DNA of 64,000 bases, from assembly GCF_002300165.1 (NCBI RefSeq), contig NZ_MLCE01000006.1, positions 62,001 to 126,000 on the forward strand, given 5' to 3'. Positions 1-7,464 of this stretch are shown piece after piece. Under the pieces are notes generated by a model. The model had not been told where the DNA came from. It saw only the letters and a program-made list of their open reading frames with translations, and made no database searches. A program made the translations under genes and the position numbers. The stretch's first letter is position 1; every line of letters begins with the position of its first letter. This DNA comes from Streptomyces sp. Tue6028 (GTDB taxonomy: Bacteria > Actinomycetota > Actinomycetes > Streptomycetales > Streptomycetaceae).

Positions 1-1117
1 GTACTTCACGGACGGCGAGGCGGAGTCCCGGGCCCGGATCGAGCAGTTGCTGCACGCGAAGTCGGGGCGCGGCCGCGAGTACCACTTCGCGTGGGACGAG
101 GAGGGCAACGAACTCACGGTCGACGTGCTGCCTCCCCTCCCCACCGACATCGCCGCCCAGCGCTTCGTCACCGCGCCGGGCGAGACGGTCCTCGGATTCA
201 CCGACCCCGCCGACGTCCAGCGCACGCTGCCCCTCACCCACGGCGCGGAGCAGCGGGACGTCCCGCCCGTCGTCTGGCGCACGGGTGTCCGCTCGACCGA
301 GCCGCACCTGCTGATCGCGGGCCAGCCCGGCAGCGGCACGACCACCCTGCTGCGCTCCATCGCCCTCCAGGCCCTCCAGCACGGCGACGTGGTCGTCGTC
401 GAGGGCGCGGGCACCGGCGAGTACGCCTGCCTGACCGGCAGGGACGGTGTGCTGGCCGTCGAGTGCGCGCCGTCCGGGGCTCTCGCGAGCCTCGAGTGGG
501 TGGCGCACGAGACGGAGCGGCGGCTGATCGCGGCGAACCGCGCCCGGCAGGCGGGGCACCCCGCTCCGGACGACGTCAAGAACCCGTTGTGGATCCTGCT
601 GGACCGGCCCAGCGCTCTGGGTCACCTCGCCGCAGCCGACGGGCGCAACGACCCGCAGGGGCTCCTCCAGGTCCCCCTCCGCCACGGCAGGGCGGCCGGC
701 GTCATGGTGGTGGTGGCGGAGCACTTCGACAGCCTCGACTGCCTCAGCGACGCCGTGCGGCAGCACACCCGCGCGCGCGTGGTGCTCGGCGCGGCGTCCT
801 CCGAGCAGTTGGAAGCGGTGCTCGGGGCCCCGCCGCACACCACGCCGACCCGGGACGTCCCGCCCGGGCGCGGCTACGCCCGGCTCGGGAGCGGGCCCGT
901 CCTCCGGCTCCAGGTTCCGGCGACTCCGGACCCGTACGACGACACGACCAGCGAGGCGCAACGGCAGGCCGTGCTCGACCTGCTTCCCGGACGGACGACT
1001 CCGGGTGCCCCGGACACCCGGCCCGTCGAGGCGCTCCCCGCGGAGGCGCAGCCTGCGAAGTCCGTCACCGCGGACTCCCAGCCCACGGCGTCCCTCCCGG
1101 TGGTGGCCGAGGGCTGA
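1..1117 (+). CDS. FtsK/SpoIIIE-like P-loop protein, 3' part
   Basis: The reading frame is open from the left window edge (frame of position 2), so the true start lies outside; about 371 residues are visible. It looks like the C-terminal ATPase part of the FtsK/SpoIIIE-like membrane proteins of Streptomyces. A P-loop-like segment GQPGSGTTT (about 310-340) is followed by a Walker B-like WILLDRP (about 590-610) and a segment comparing incoming strings, then a Pro/Ala-rich tail of about 50 residues. The Walker A lysine is replaced by threonine, so ATP hydrolysis is doubtful for this domain. Other domains cannot be seen. A DNA-pumping role is not supported; a regulatory or secretion-linked ATPase-like role is inference. 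Confidence 0.7.
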   Translation, partial: YFTDGEAESRARIEQLLHAKSGRGREYHFAWDEEGNELTVDVLPPLPTDIAAQRFVTAPGETVLGFTDPADVQRTLPLTHGAEQRDVPPVVWRTGVRSTEPHLLIAGQPGSGTTTLLRSIALQALQHGDVVVVEGAGTGEYACLTGRDGVLAVECAPSGALASLEWVAHETERRLIAANRARQAGHPAPDDVKNPLWILLDRPSALGHLAAADGRNDPQGLLQVPLRHGRAAGVMVVVAEHFDSLDCLSDAVRQHTRARVVLGAASSEQLEAVLGAPPHTTPTRDVPPGRGYARLGSGPVLRLQVPATPDPYDDTTSEAQRQAVLDLLPGRTTPGAPDTRPVEALPAEAQPAKSVTADSQPTASLPVVAEG

Positions 1118-1250
1118 GACTCCCATCCCCTTCCGCACCTTCCCATCAGGCCTGAGCCGACGTCCCTCGGCTCGGGCCTGATGCTGTTGAAGCCCGGTGC
1201 GCGTGGCGGCGTGGCCCTCGGCCGTACGGCTTCGGGGGCTTCGGGGGCCG

Positions 1251-2750
1251 CTACGCCACGAACGTGCGCGGCGCCTCGTTCCCGGTGCTCGCACCGCTCT
1301 CGACCAGGCGGGCCGCCGCCGCCAGGCGCACCGCGGCCTCCTCGGCCACCGCGCCGCCCACGGTGAACGGCAGGCGTACATAGCCCTCGAAGGCGCCGTC
1401 CACACCGAAGCGGGGGCCGGAGGGGACGCGTACGCCGACGCGTTCGCCCATCTCGGCCAGCCGGGAGCCGGACAGCCCGCCGGTCCGCACCCACAGCGTG
1501 AGGCCGCCCCGGGGCACCGAGAACTCCCAGCCGGGCAGCTCACGCCGCACCGCGGCCACCAGGGCGTCGCGGTTCTCCCGGGCCTGCCCGCGCCGGATGT
1601 CCACGGCCTGCTCCCAGCCTCCGGTGCTGAGCAGCCAGTTCACGGCGAGCTGCTCCAGCACGGGTGTGCCCAGGTCGGCGTAGGCGCGGGCGGCGACCAG
1701 GCTGCGGATGACGTCGGGAGCGGCGCGCACCCAGCCGATCCGCATCCCGGCCCAGAAGGCCTTGCTCGCGGAGCCGACGGTGATGACGGTCGATCCCGCG
1801 GGGTCGAAGCCGCACACCGGGCGCGGCATGTCCAGCCCGTCCTCCAGATGCAGCTCGCTCATCGTCTCGTCGACGACGAGCACGGTGCCCGCCGAGCGTG
1901 CCGCCTCCACGAGCCCCCGCCGCCGGCTCTCGTCCGCGAGGGCGCCGGTCGGGTTGTGGAAGTCGGCGACCACGTAGGCGAGACGGGGGGCCGCGTCGCG
2001 CAGGACCTGACGCCAGCGGTCCATGTCCCAGCCCGCGAGCCCCTCGGCCATGGCGACGGGCACCAGCCGGGCTCCGGCCTCGCGCATCAGCTGGAGGATG
2101 TTGGCGTAGGAGGGGGACTCGACGGCGATGCGCTCGCCGCGTCCCGCGAACAGGTGGCAGATGGCGTCGATCGCGCCCATCGCCCCGGTGGTCACCATGA
2201 TCTGCTCGGGCATGGTCGGGATCCCGCGCGCGGTGTACCGCTCCGCGATCATCGAGCGCAGCGCGGGCAGCCCGGCGGGATAGTCGCCGTGCGTGTGCGC
2301 GTACGGCGGCAGCTCCTCCAGGGCGCCCTGCACGGCACGGGTGAGCCATGGCTCGGGTGCGGGCAGCGCCGCGCAGCCGAGGTCGATCACGGACCCGAGG
2401 GCCTCGGGGGGCAACGGTTCCAGGCCGCGCGCGGGCAGCGGGTTGCCGGCCGGCACGGCGGTCCAGCTGCCCGCGCCGCGCCGGGACTCCAGGAACCCCT
2501 CGGCACGCAGCGCCTCGTAGGCCGCGGCGACGGTCGTACGGCTGACGGAGAGGGACAGTGCCAGTTCCCGCTCGGCGGGCAGCCGCGCGGCGACCGGCAC
2601 CCGGCCCTCCAGCACCAGCAGCCGGATGCCGTCGGCGAGGGCGCGGTAGGCGGGCGGACGGCGGGTCCCGGGGCCCGCGGGCCGCTCCTGCTGGGAGTTG
2701 AGGAGCCGGGCGAGCTGTGCGGCGCCCACCGCCGAGGTCCACTGCGCCAT
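1251..2750 (-). CDS. MocR-type GntR/aminotransferase transcription regulator
   Basis: A 499-aa protein starting ATG (MAQWTSAVG). Residues about 15-90 are a GntR winged helix-turn-helix (RLPAERELALSLSVSRTTVAAAYEALRAEG). The rest is a fold-type I PLP aminotransferase domain with the family's conserved stretches (TTGAMGAIDAICHLF, ADFHNPTGA, GSASKAFWAGMRIGW; the lysine in SASK is the expected PLP anchor). This is the MocR/PdxR architecture at normal length. It is divergent from a YczE-type membrane gene with 99 nt between. MocR regulators of the YczR type are known to sit next to yczE, so the adjacent operon is the likely target and a PLP-linked ligand the likely signal. Longer upstream frames are shadows of the neighbour. 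Confidence 0.92.
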   Translation of the reverse strand: MAQWTSAVGAAQLARLLNSQQERPAGPGTRRPPAYRALADGIRLLVLEGRVPVAARLPAERELALSLSVSRTTVAAAYEALRAEGFLESRRGAGSWTAVPAGNPLPARGLEPLPPEALGSVIDLGCAALPAPEPWLTRAVQGALEELPPYAHTHGDYPAGLPALRSMIAERYTARGIPTMPEQIMVTTGAMGAIDAICHLFAGRGERIAVESPSYANILQLMREAGARLVPVAMAEGLAGWDMDRWRQVLRDAAPRLAYVVADFHNPTGALADESRRRGLVEAARSAGTVLVVDETMSELHLEDGLDMPRPVCGFDPAGSTVITVGSASKAFWAGMRIGWVRAAPDVIRSLVAARAYADLGTPVLEQLAVNWLLSTGGWEQAVDIRRGQARENRDALVAAVRRELPGWEFSVPRGGLTLWVRTGGLSGSRLAEMGERVGVRVPSGPRFGVDGAFEGYVRLPFTVGGAVAEEAAVRLAAAARLVESGASTGNEAPRTFVA

Positions 2751-2849
2751 GATTTCCAGTCCACCTTCCCCGAATTGGCCATGGATGGCTTTTCTTCTCA
2801 AGCCACAGAGTGTCACGAGCCAGGCCAGTCCGACCACAGGGGGCACCAC

Positions 2850-3548
2850 TTGTCCATTCGCTCCGCGCGTTCGCACCCCGTCGAGGGCCCCTCGGGCCCC
2901 CTGTCCCGGCGGCTGCCGCACCGCCTCGTCCAGCTGTACGTGGGCCTGGCCCTGTACGGCGCGAGTTCGGCGCTCCTCGTGGAGTCGGGGCTCGGCCTGG
3001 AGCCCTGGAACGTGCTGCATCAGGGGCTCGCCGAGCTGACCGGTCTGACGATCGGCGTGGTGTCGATCATCGTGGGGGCGGCGGTACTGCTGCTGTGGAT
3101 CCCGCTGCGCCAGCGCCCGGGCCTCGGTACCGTCTCCAACGTCTTCGTGGTCGGCATCGCGATGGACGGCACACTGGCGCTGCTGCCCGACGCGCACACA
3201 CTGGCGGTGCGGATCCCGCTGCTGGTGGCGGGCGTCCTGCTGAACGGCGTGGCGACCGGCCTCTACATCTCGGCGCGCTTCGGCCCGGGTCCCCGAGACG
3301 GTCTGATGACGGGCCTGCACCGGCGCACCGGCCGCTCGATCCGCGTGGTGCGCACGGTCCTCGAACTGGCCGTCGTCGCCACAGGCTTCGCGCTCGGCGG
3401 CACGGTCGGCGTCGGCACGGTGCTGTACGCGGTCGCGATCGGCCCCCTCGCCCAGCTCTTCCTGCGTGTGTTCTCCGTCCCGACGGCATCGGCCGGCAGC
3501 GCCATCGTTGCCACCGGGCAACCGGAGCGCGCGATACTGCCCGGGTGA
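2850..3548 (+). CDS. YczE/YyaS/YitT-family membrane protein
   Basis: A 232-aa integral membrane protein. The TTG start at 2850 has an AGGGGG ribosome site 7 nt upstream; no ATG fits the conserved N-terminus. At least five hydrophobic segments are visible (LYVGLALYGASSALLV, GVVSIIVGAAVLLLW, TVSNVFVVGIAMDG, IPLLVAGVLLNGVATG, VLELAVVATGFALGG). Typical family stretches are GLGLEPWNVLHQG and GPGPRDGLMTGL. Substrate and function are unknown in the family. It is divergent from the MocR gene and its stop overlaps the GDPD start in GTGA, so it heads a yczE-GDPD-MFS operon probably controlled by the MocR protein. Confidence 0.85.
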   Translation: MSIRSARSHPVEGPSGPLSRRLPHRLVQLYVGLALYGASSALLVESGLGLEPWNVLHQGLAELTGLTIGVVSIIVGAAVLLLWIPLRQRPGLGTVSNVFVVGIAMDGTLALLPDAHTLAVRIPLLVAGVLLNGVATGLYISARFGPGPRDGLMTGLHRRTGRSIRVVRTVLELAVVATGFALGGTVGVGTVLYAVAIGPLAQLFLRVFSVPTASAGSAIVATGQPERAILPG

Positions 3549-4312
3549 GCACGCGCATACGCCATCCGTACCTCGACCATCCCGGCCCGATCGCGTTCGC
3601 GCACCGGGGCGGGGCGGCGGACGGCCTGGAGAACACCCTCGCCCAGTTCCGCCGCGCGGTGGAGACCGGCTACCGCTACATGGAGACCGATGTACACGTG
3701 ACGGCGGACGGCAGGCTCGTCGCCTTCCACGACGACACCCTGGACCGGGTGACGGACGGGGCGGGCCGGATCGCGGACCTCCCCTGGGACGACGTGCGCC
3801 ACGCGCGCGTGGCGGGCGAGGAACCGGTGCCGCTGTTCGAGGAGCTGCTCGACACCTTCCCCGACGTGCGCTGGAACGTGGACGTGAAGGCCGAACCCGC
3901 GCTCCGGCCCTTCCTCGACCTGGTCGAGCGGACCGGGGCCTGGGACCGCGTGTGCCTCGGCTCCTTCTCCGAGGCGCGGGTCGCGCGCGCCCAGCGCCTG
4001 GCCGGGCCGCGCCTCGCGACGTCGTACGGCACCCGCGGTGTCCTCGGCCTGCGGCTGCGCTCCTGGGGCGTGCCCGCGCCGCTGCGCCGCTCCGCGGTCG
4101 CCGCCCAGGTGCCCGAGTCGCAGTCCGGTGTGCCGGTGGTCGACCGCCGCTTCGTACGGGCCGCGCACGCGCGCGGGCTCCAGGTGCACGTGTGGACCGT
4201 GAACGAACCGGAACGGATGCACCGGCTCCTGGACCTGGGAGTCGATGGCATCATGACCGATCACATCGACACGCTGCGCAAGGTCCTGGAAGACCGGGGC
4301 ACCTGGTTCTGA
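3545..4312 (+). CDS. Glycerophosphodiester phosphodiesterase (GDPD) family
   Basis: A 255-aa GDPD TIM-barrel enzyme that would hydrolyse glycerophosphodiesters to glycerol 3-phosphate and an alcohol. The active-site signature is clear: AHRGG (general acid His), ENTLAQF, METDVHVTADGRLVAFHDDTLDRVTDG (metal ligands E-x-D and second His), NVDVKAE, and the C-terminal VWTVNEPERMHRLLDLGVDGIMTDH. There is no signal peptide, so it is probably cytosolic. The GTG start at 3545 overlaps the preceding stop by 4 nt, indicating translational coupling with the YczE-like protein; the MFS transporter follows after 42 nt. Confidence 0.92.
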   Translation: MSTRIRHPYLDHPGPIAFAHRGGAADGLENTLAQFRRAVETGYRYMETDVHVTADGRLVAFHDDTLDRVTDGAGRIADLPWDDVRHARVAGEEPVPLFEELLDTFPDVRWNVDVKAEPALRPFLDLVERTGAWDRVCLGSFSEARVARAQRLAGPRLATSYGTRGVLGLRLRSWGVPAPLRRSAVAAQVPESQSGVPVVDRRFVRAAHARGLQVHVWTVNEPERMHRLLDLGVDGIMTDHIDTLRKVLEDRGTWF

Positions 4313-4354
4313 GCCTCCTCGCGCGGTCCGTTCACGGGGAAGCGAGGGGCACGG

Positions 4355-5704
4355 GTGAGCACTGACACCGTGCGCACGGAGCCGGCCGACGAGGCCGCCG
4401 AGCGCCGTCGCGAGCAGCGCGGCTGGTACTTCTACGACTGGGCCTGCTCCGTCTACTCGACGAGCGTGCTGACCGTCTTCCTCGGCCCCTATCTCACGTC
4501 GGTGGCGGAGCACGCGGCGGACGCGGACGGCTTCGTCCACCCCCTGGGCGTCCCGGTCCGCGCCGGCTCCTTCTTCGCCTACGCGGTCTCGGCGTCCGTC
4601 GTCCTGTCGATCCTCGTGATGCCGGTGGCGGGCGCGGCGGCGGACCGGACCGGCCGCAAGAAGCCGCTGCTCGCGGCCGCCGCCTATCTGGGCGCCGCGG
4701 CCACCACGGGCATGTTCTTCCTGGACGGCGACCGCTATCTGCTGGGCGGGGCGCTGCTGGTCGTCGCCAACGCGTCGGTGGCCGTGTCGATGGTCCTCTA
4801 CAACTCCTACCTGCCGCAGATCGCCCCGCCGGAGGAACGCGACGCCGTCTCGTCCAGGGGCTGGGCCTTCGGATACGCGGCCGGCTCCCTGGTGCTGGTC
4901 GCGAACCTGGTCCTGTTCACCAGCCACGACTCCTTCGGCGTCTCCGAGTCGACGGCGGTCCGCATCTGTCTGGCGTCGGCGGGCATCTGGTGGGGCGCCT
5001 TCACCCTCGTCCCCCTCAAACGGCTGCGGGACCGCCGTACGACCCCCGCCGGGGGGCCGTCGGTGCACGGCTGGCGGCAGCTGGCGGCCACGGTGCGGGA
5101 CATGCGCGGCAAACCGCTCACCCTCGCGTTCCTGCTCGCGTACCTCGTCTACAACGACGGCATCCAGACCGTCATCTCGCAGGCCTCCGTGTACGGCTCC
5201 GAGGAGCTCGGGCTGAGCCAGTCCACCCTGATCGTGGCCGTCCTGCTGGTCCAGGTGCTCGCCGTCGGCGGCGCGCTGGGCATGGGGCGGCTGGCCCGCG
5301 TCTACGGCGCGAAACGTACGATCCTCGGTTCGCTCGTCGCCTGGACGGTGACCCTGGGGGCCGGGTATTTCCTCCCCGCGGGCAGGCCCGTCTGGTTCTT
5401 CGTCCTCGCGGCCGGCATCGGCCTGGTCCTGGGCGGCAGTCAGGCGCTGTCGCGCTCCCTGTTCTCGCATCTGGTGCCGCGCGGCAAGGAAGCGGAGTAC
5501 TTCTCGGCGTACGAGATGAGCGACCGCGGGATGAGCTGGCTCGGGCCGCTGCTGTTCGGTCTGACGTACCAGCTCACCGGAAGTTATCGGGACGCGATCA
5601 TCTCGCTGGTGGCCTTCTTCGTCATCGGGTTCGTGCTGCTCGCCCGGGTCTCGGTGGGTCAGGCGGTCCGCGACGCGGGGAATCCCGTACCGGACAGGAT
5701 TTAG
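4355..5704 (+). CDS. MFS transporter, UMF1/Atg22-like
   Basis: A 449-aa major facilitator protein with about 12 hydrophobic segments. The opening GWYFYDWACSVYSTSVLTVFLGPYL is typical of the UMF1/Atg22-like branch, and the loop AADRTGRKKPLLAAAAYLG is the MFS motif A. GTG start at 4355 preceded by GCGAGGGG. Atg22 exports amino acids from yeast vacuoles; bacterial members are uncharacterised, so the substrate cannot be named. It is the last gene of the yczE-GDPD-MFS group. Its stop lies in a TTAGCA-N17-TAGTGT promoter-like segment that may feed rbpA. Confidence 0.85.
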   Translation: MSTDTVRTEPADEAAERRREQRGWYFYDWACSVYSTSVLTVFLGPYLTSVAEHAADADGFVHPLGVPVRAGSFFAYAVSASVVLSILVMPVAGAAADRTGRKKPLLAAAAYLGAAATTGMFFLDGDRYLLGGALLVVANASVAVSMVLYNSYLPQIAPPEERDAVSSRGWAFGYAAGSLVLVANLVLFTSHDSFGVSESTAVRICLASAGIWWGAFTLVPLKRLRDRRTTPAGGPSVHGWRQLAATVRDMRGKPLTLAFLLAYLVYNDGIQTVISQASVYGSEELGLSQSTLIVAVLLVQVLAVGGALGMGRLARVYGAKRTILGSLVAWTVTLGAGYFLPAGRPVWFFVLAAGIGLVLGGSQALSRSLFSHLVPRGKEAEYFSAYEMSDRGMSWLGPLLFGLTYQLTGSYRDAIISLVAFFVIGFVLLARVSVGQAVRDAGNPVPDRI

Positions 5705-5790
5705 CACCCGGCGCCAAAGAGCGGTAGTGTACGCGTTTGGCCTACCAGGCGTACCGTTACTGCGCGTCAAAGATGCTGAAGCGTTGGGTG

Positions 5791-5808
5791 ACATCTGTTC
5801 CCAGATGT
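5791..5808. promoter_or_regulatory. Inverted repeat in the rbpA leader
   Basis: ACATCTG-TTCC-CAGATGT is a perfect 7-bp inverted repeat with a 4-nt centre. It lies between a possible housekeeping promoter (TTAGCA 5701-5706, TAGTGT 5724-5729, 17-bp spacer) and the SigR-type promoter at 5873. It could be a protein operator or an RNA hairpin in the long leader. No regulator is assigned. Confidence 0.4.
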
Positions 5809-5872
5809 GACAAACCGGGCGGCTGTGGGTACAACAAGGGGCGGCTACGACGGCGACGCATCACCCGCAACG

Positions 5873-5898
5873 GGAATCTTTACCGCCGACCGGACGTT
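5873..5898 (+). promoter_or_regulatory. SigR-type promoter of rbpA (GGAAT-N18-GTT)
   Basis: GGAAT at 5873-5877 and GTT at 5896-5898 are separated by exactly 18 nt, the published consensus for SigR, the thiol-stress sigma factor of Streptomyces. It lies about 60 nt before the rbpA start. S. coelicolor rbpA is known to be induced by disulfide stress through SigR, so sequence and literature agree. Confidence 0.8.
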
Positions 5899-5959
5899 GA
5901 CCGGATGACGACGACAGCGACACCTGTCCTGTGGGCGACAAGCCCGGGAGGCACGATTC

Positions 5960-6334
5960 ATGAGTGAGCGAGCTCTTCGCGGCACGCGCCTCGTGGTGAC
6001 CAGCTACGAGACGGACCGCGGCATCGACCTGGCCCCGCGCCAGGCCGTGGAGTACGCATGCGAGAAGGGGCACCGGTTCGAGATGCCCTTCTCGGTCGAG
6101 GCGGAGATCCCGCCGGAGTGGGAGTGCAAGGTCTGCGGGGCCCAGGCACTCCTCGTGGACGGCGACGGCCCTGAGGAAAAGAAGGCCAAGCCCGCGCGTA
6201 CCCACTGGGACATGCTGATGGAGCGGCGTACCCGAGAGGAACTCGAAGAGGTCCTCGAAGAGCGCCTGGCCGTCCTGCGCTCCGGCGCGATGAACATCGC
6301 GGTGCATCCGCGGGACAGCCGCAAGTCCGCCTGA
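5960..6334 (+). CDS. rbpA: RNA polymerase-binding protein RbpA
   Basis: A 124-aa protein recognisable as RbpA along its length (MSERALRGTRLVVTSYETDRGIDLAPRQ). RbpA binds RNA polymerase and principal sigma factors and helps open promoters. Residues about 25-75 form the RbpA core domain, with a remnant zinc-ribbon pattern (YACEKGHRF and ECKVCGAQ), and the sigma-interaction helix follows (MLMERRTREELEEVLEERLAVLR). Length is normal. It is a single-gene unit: its own SigR-type promoter upstream and a strong hairpin terminator 34 nt downstream. Expected regulation is housekeeping plus thiol stress. Confidence 0.98.
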   Translation: MSERALRGTRLVVTSYETDRGIDLAPRQAVEYACEKGHRFEMPFSVEAEIPPEWECKVCGAQALLVDGDGPEEKKAKPARTHWDMLMERRTREELEEVLEERLAVLRSGAMNIAVHPRDSRKSA

Positions 6335-6368
6335 CCCCACGGGGCCGGACGGCATACACAACGCACGC

Positions 6369-6413
6369 CGAGACCGCGGGCACGTACGTCAGTCGTACGG
6401 GTCCGCGGTCTCG
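6369..6413 (+). terminator. rbpA terminator
   Basis: CGAGACCGCGG (6369-6379) pairs perfectly with CCGCGGTCTCG (6403-6413), an 11-bp GC-rich stem closing a 23-nt loop that itself holds GTACG/CGTAC. It lies just after the rbpA stop. There is no U-tract, as is usual in Streptomyces. Confidence 0.8.
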
Positions 6414-6434
6414 TGCTGCTCTGGGCCACGTCTC

Positions 6435-6534
6435 GCGTGCAGCCCTGACTTCTGGCGTGCAGCCCTGAGCACGTCCCGCGTGCTGCCCCCGGCCGCGTGC
6501 AGCCCTGAGCACGTCCCGCGTGCTGCCCCGGGCC
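6435..6534. repeat. Tandem 40-bp repeat between rbpA and fxsA
   Basis: Two 40-bp copies (6455-6494 and 6495-6534) differ at one position; a 14-nt partial copy (GCGTGCAGCCCTGA) begins at 6435. Each unit contains the inverted repeat GCACG-TCCCG-CGTGC. The rest of the gap 6335-6742 holds two terminators and no gene that I can support. Confidence 0.75.
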
Positions 6535-6684
6535 GCGTCGCGGGCCGTCCCGACCTCCGGGCGCCCCAGAAATGGGTCGTCCCGCGCCCCCAGTCCCGCA
6601 CAGGCGCCCGGCACAGCCCCGACCCGCCCTTCGCCGCTCGCGAGTACCCCGGTCGCGCCACGCGGGCACCTCGCACCGCATGCG

Positions 6685-6718
6685 CGAGGACCCCGCCCTC
6701 GGCCGGGCGGGGTCCTCG
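6685..6718. terminator. Bidirectional terminator between rbpA and fxsA
   Basis: CGAGGACCCCGCC (6685-6697) and GGCGGGGTCCTCG (6706-6718) form a perfect 13-bp stem with an 8-nt loop, 25 nt beyond the fxsA stop on the minus strand. Confidence 0.8.
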
Positions 6719-6742
6719 CGACGGGCGTACGGCGCCCGGAGG

Positions 6743-7315
6743 TCAGCGGGTCAGCGGCGGGTACTCCCCGGGCTGCGGGCTCGGCCGGTCCTCGTCCCTG
6801 ATGACCTCGCCCGGCACCACCTTGCCGTCGGGGCGATGGATGCGGGCCTGCTGGAACGCGTCGCCGAAGGTGCCGGGGACGGCCTCCCGCATCTTGCGGT
6901 CGAGGGTGCGCTCCGCGTACCGGCCGACGGCCTTCTGGACAGCCGGGATCAGCAGGAGAAGACCCACGGCGTCGGAGATGAGTCCCGGGATCATCAGCAG
7001 CAGACCGCCGAGCATCATCAGGCCGTTGCCCCGGCCGCCCTGGCCGGCGGGCGCGACACCGCTCTGCTGCTGTTGCAGCGTCTCGCTGAGGTTGCGGAAG
7101 GCTCGGCGCCCGGCGCGCTTGATGACCACCCCGCCGAGCACGAACCCGGCGGCCAGCAGCAGGAACACGGCGAAGCCGCTCGCCGTCCCCGCGACCACGG
7201 TCAGCAGCCAGATCTCCAGCACCAGCCACGCCGCGATGCCGAGCGGCAGGAAGGTGCGCAGCCGTGATCGCCGCGGCCGGGCGGGGTAGGAGGAAGTCGG
7301 AGCGCCAGTCGTCAT
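6743..7315 (-). CDS. fxsA: FxsA-family membrane protein
   Basis: A 190-aa protein with the FxsA core. Hydrophobic helices run at about 20-45 (RTFLPLGIAAWLVLEIWLLTVVAG), 47-65 and 100-125 (GLMMLGGLLLMIPGLISDAVGLLLLIPAVQ), the last carrying the family's PGLISDAVGLLLLIP signature. E. coli FxsA eases exclusion of phage T7 by the F plasmid; its role in Streptomyces is unknown. The C-terminal 50 residues are charged and cytoplasmic. It starts ATG at 7315 and ends before a 13-bp terminator. Next to rbpA in many streptomycetes, as I recall. Confidence 0.9.
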   Translation of the reverse strand: MTTGAPTSSYPARPRRSRLRTFLPLGIAAWLVLEIWLLTVVAGTASGFAVFLLLAAGFVLGGVVIKRAGRRAFRNLSETLQQQQSGVAPAGQGGRGNGLMMLGGLLLMIPGLISDAVGLLLLIPAVQKAVGRYAERTLDRKMREAVPGTFGDAFQQARIHRPDGKVVPGEVIRDEDRPSPQPGEYPPLTR

Positions 7316-7424
7316 GCTCCCAGTGTGCCTGGACCCGGCTCAGTACGGGATAAGCGAATGATCGGCCGGCCCACCCTCCACCGGAGAGCGCCCCCGCCTG
7401 GGCGAGGGGCAAGATGACGGGCGG

Positions 7425-7458
7425 CCGGGCGCCGGGGATGCCCCGCGGTGGCGCCCGG
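7425..7458 (-). terminator. Terminator after the glycosyltransferase gene
   Basis: CCGGGCGCC (7425-7433) and GGCGCCCGG (7450-7458) form a perfect 9-bp stem just beyond the stop at 7465; the loop holds GGGGATGCCCC, which can form a second small hairpin. Confidence 0.6.
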
Positions 7459-7464
7459 GGTGCG

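Noticed and set aside
1197..3548. 783-aa plus-strand frame and 756-aa minus-strand frame across 1.2-3.5 kb
   Set aside because: Only 2850-3548 (plus) and 1251-2750 (minus) have protein-like sequence; the remaining parts are shadows of the opposite gene.
3263..5794. 843-aa minus-strand frame opposite GDPD and MFS genes
   Set aside because: Gln/Arg/His-rich shadow with no domain; both genes on the plus strand are clear.
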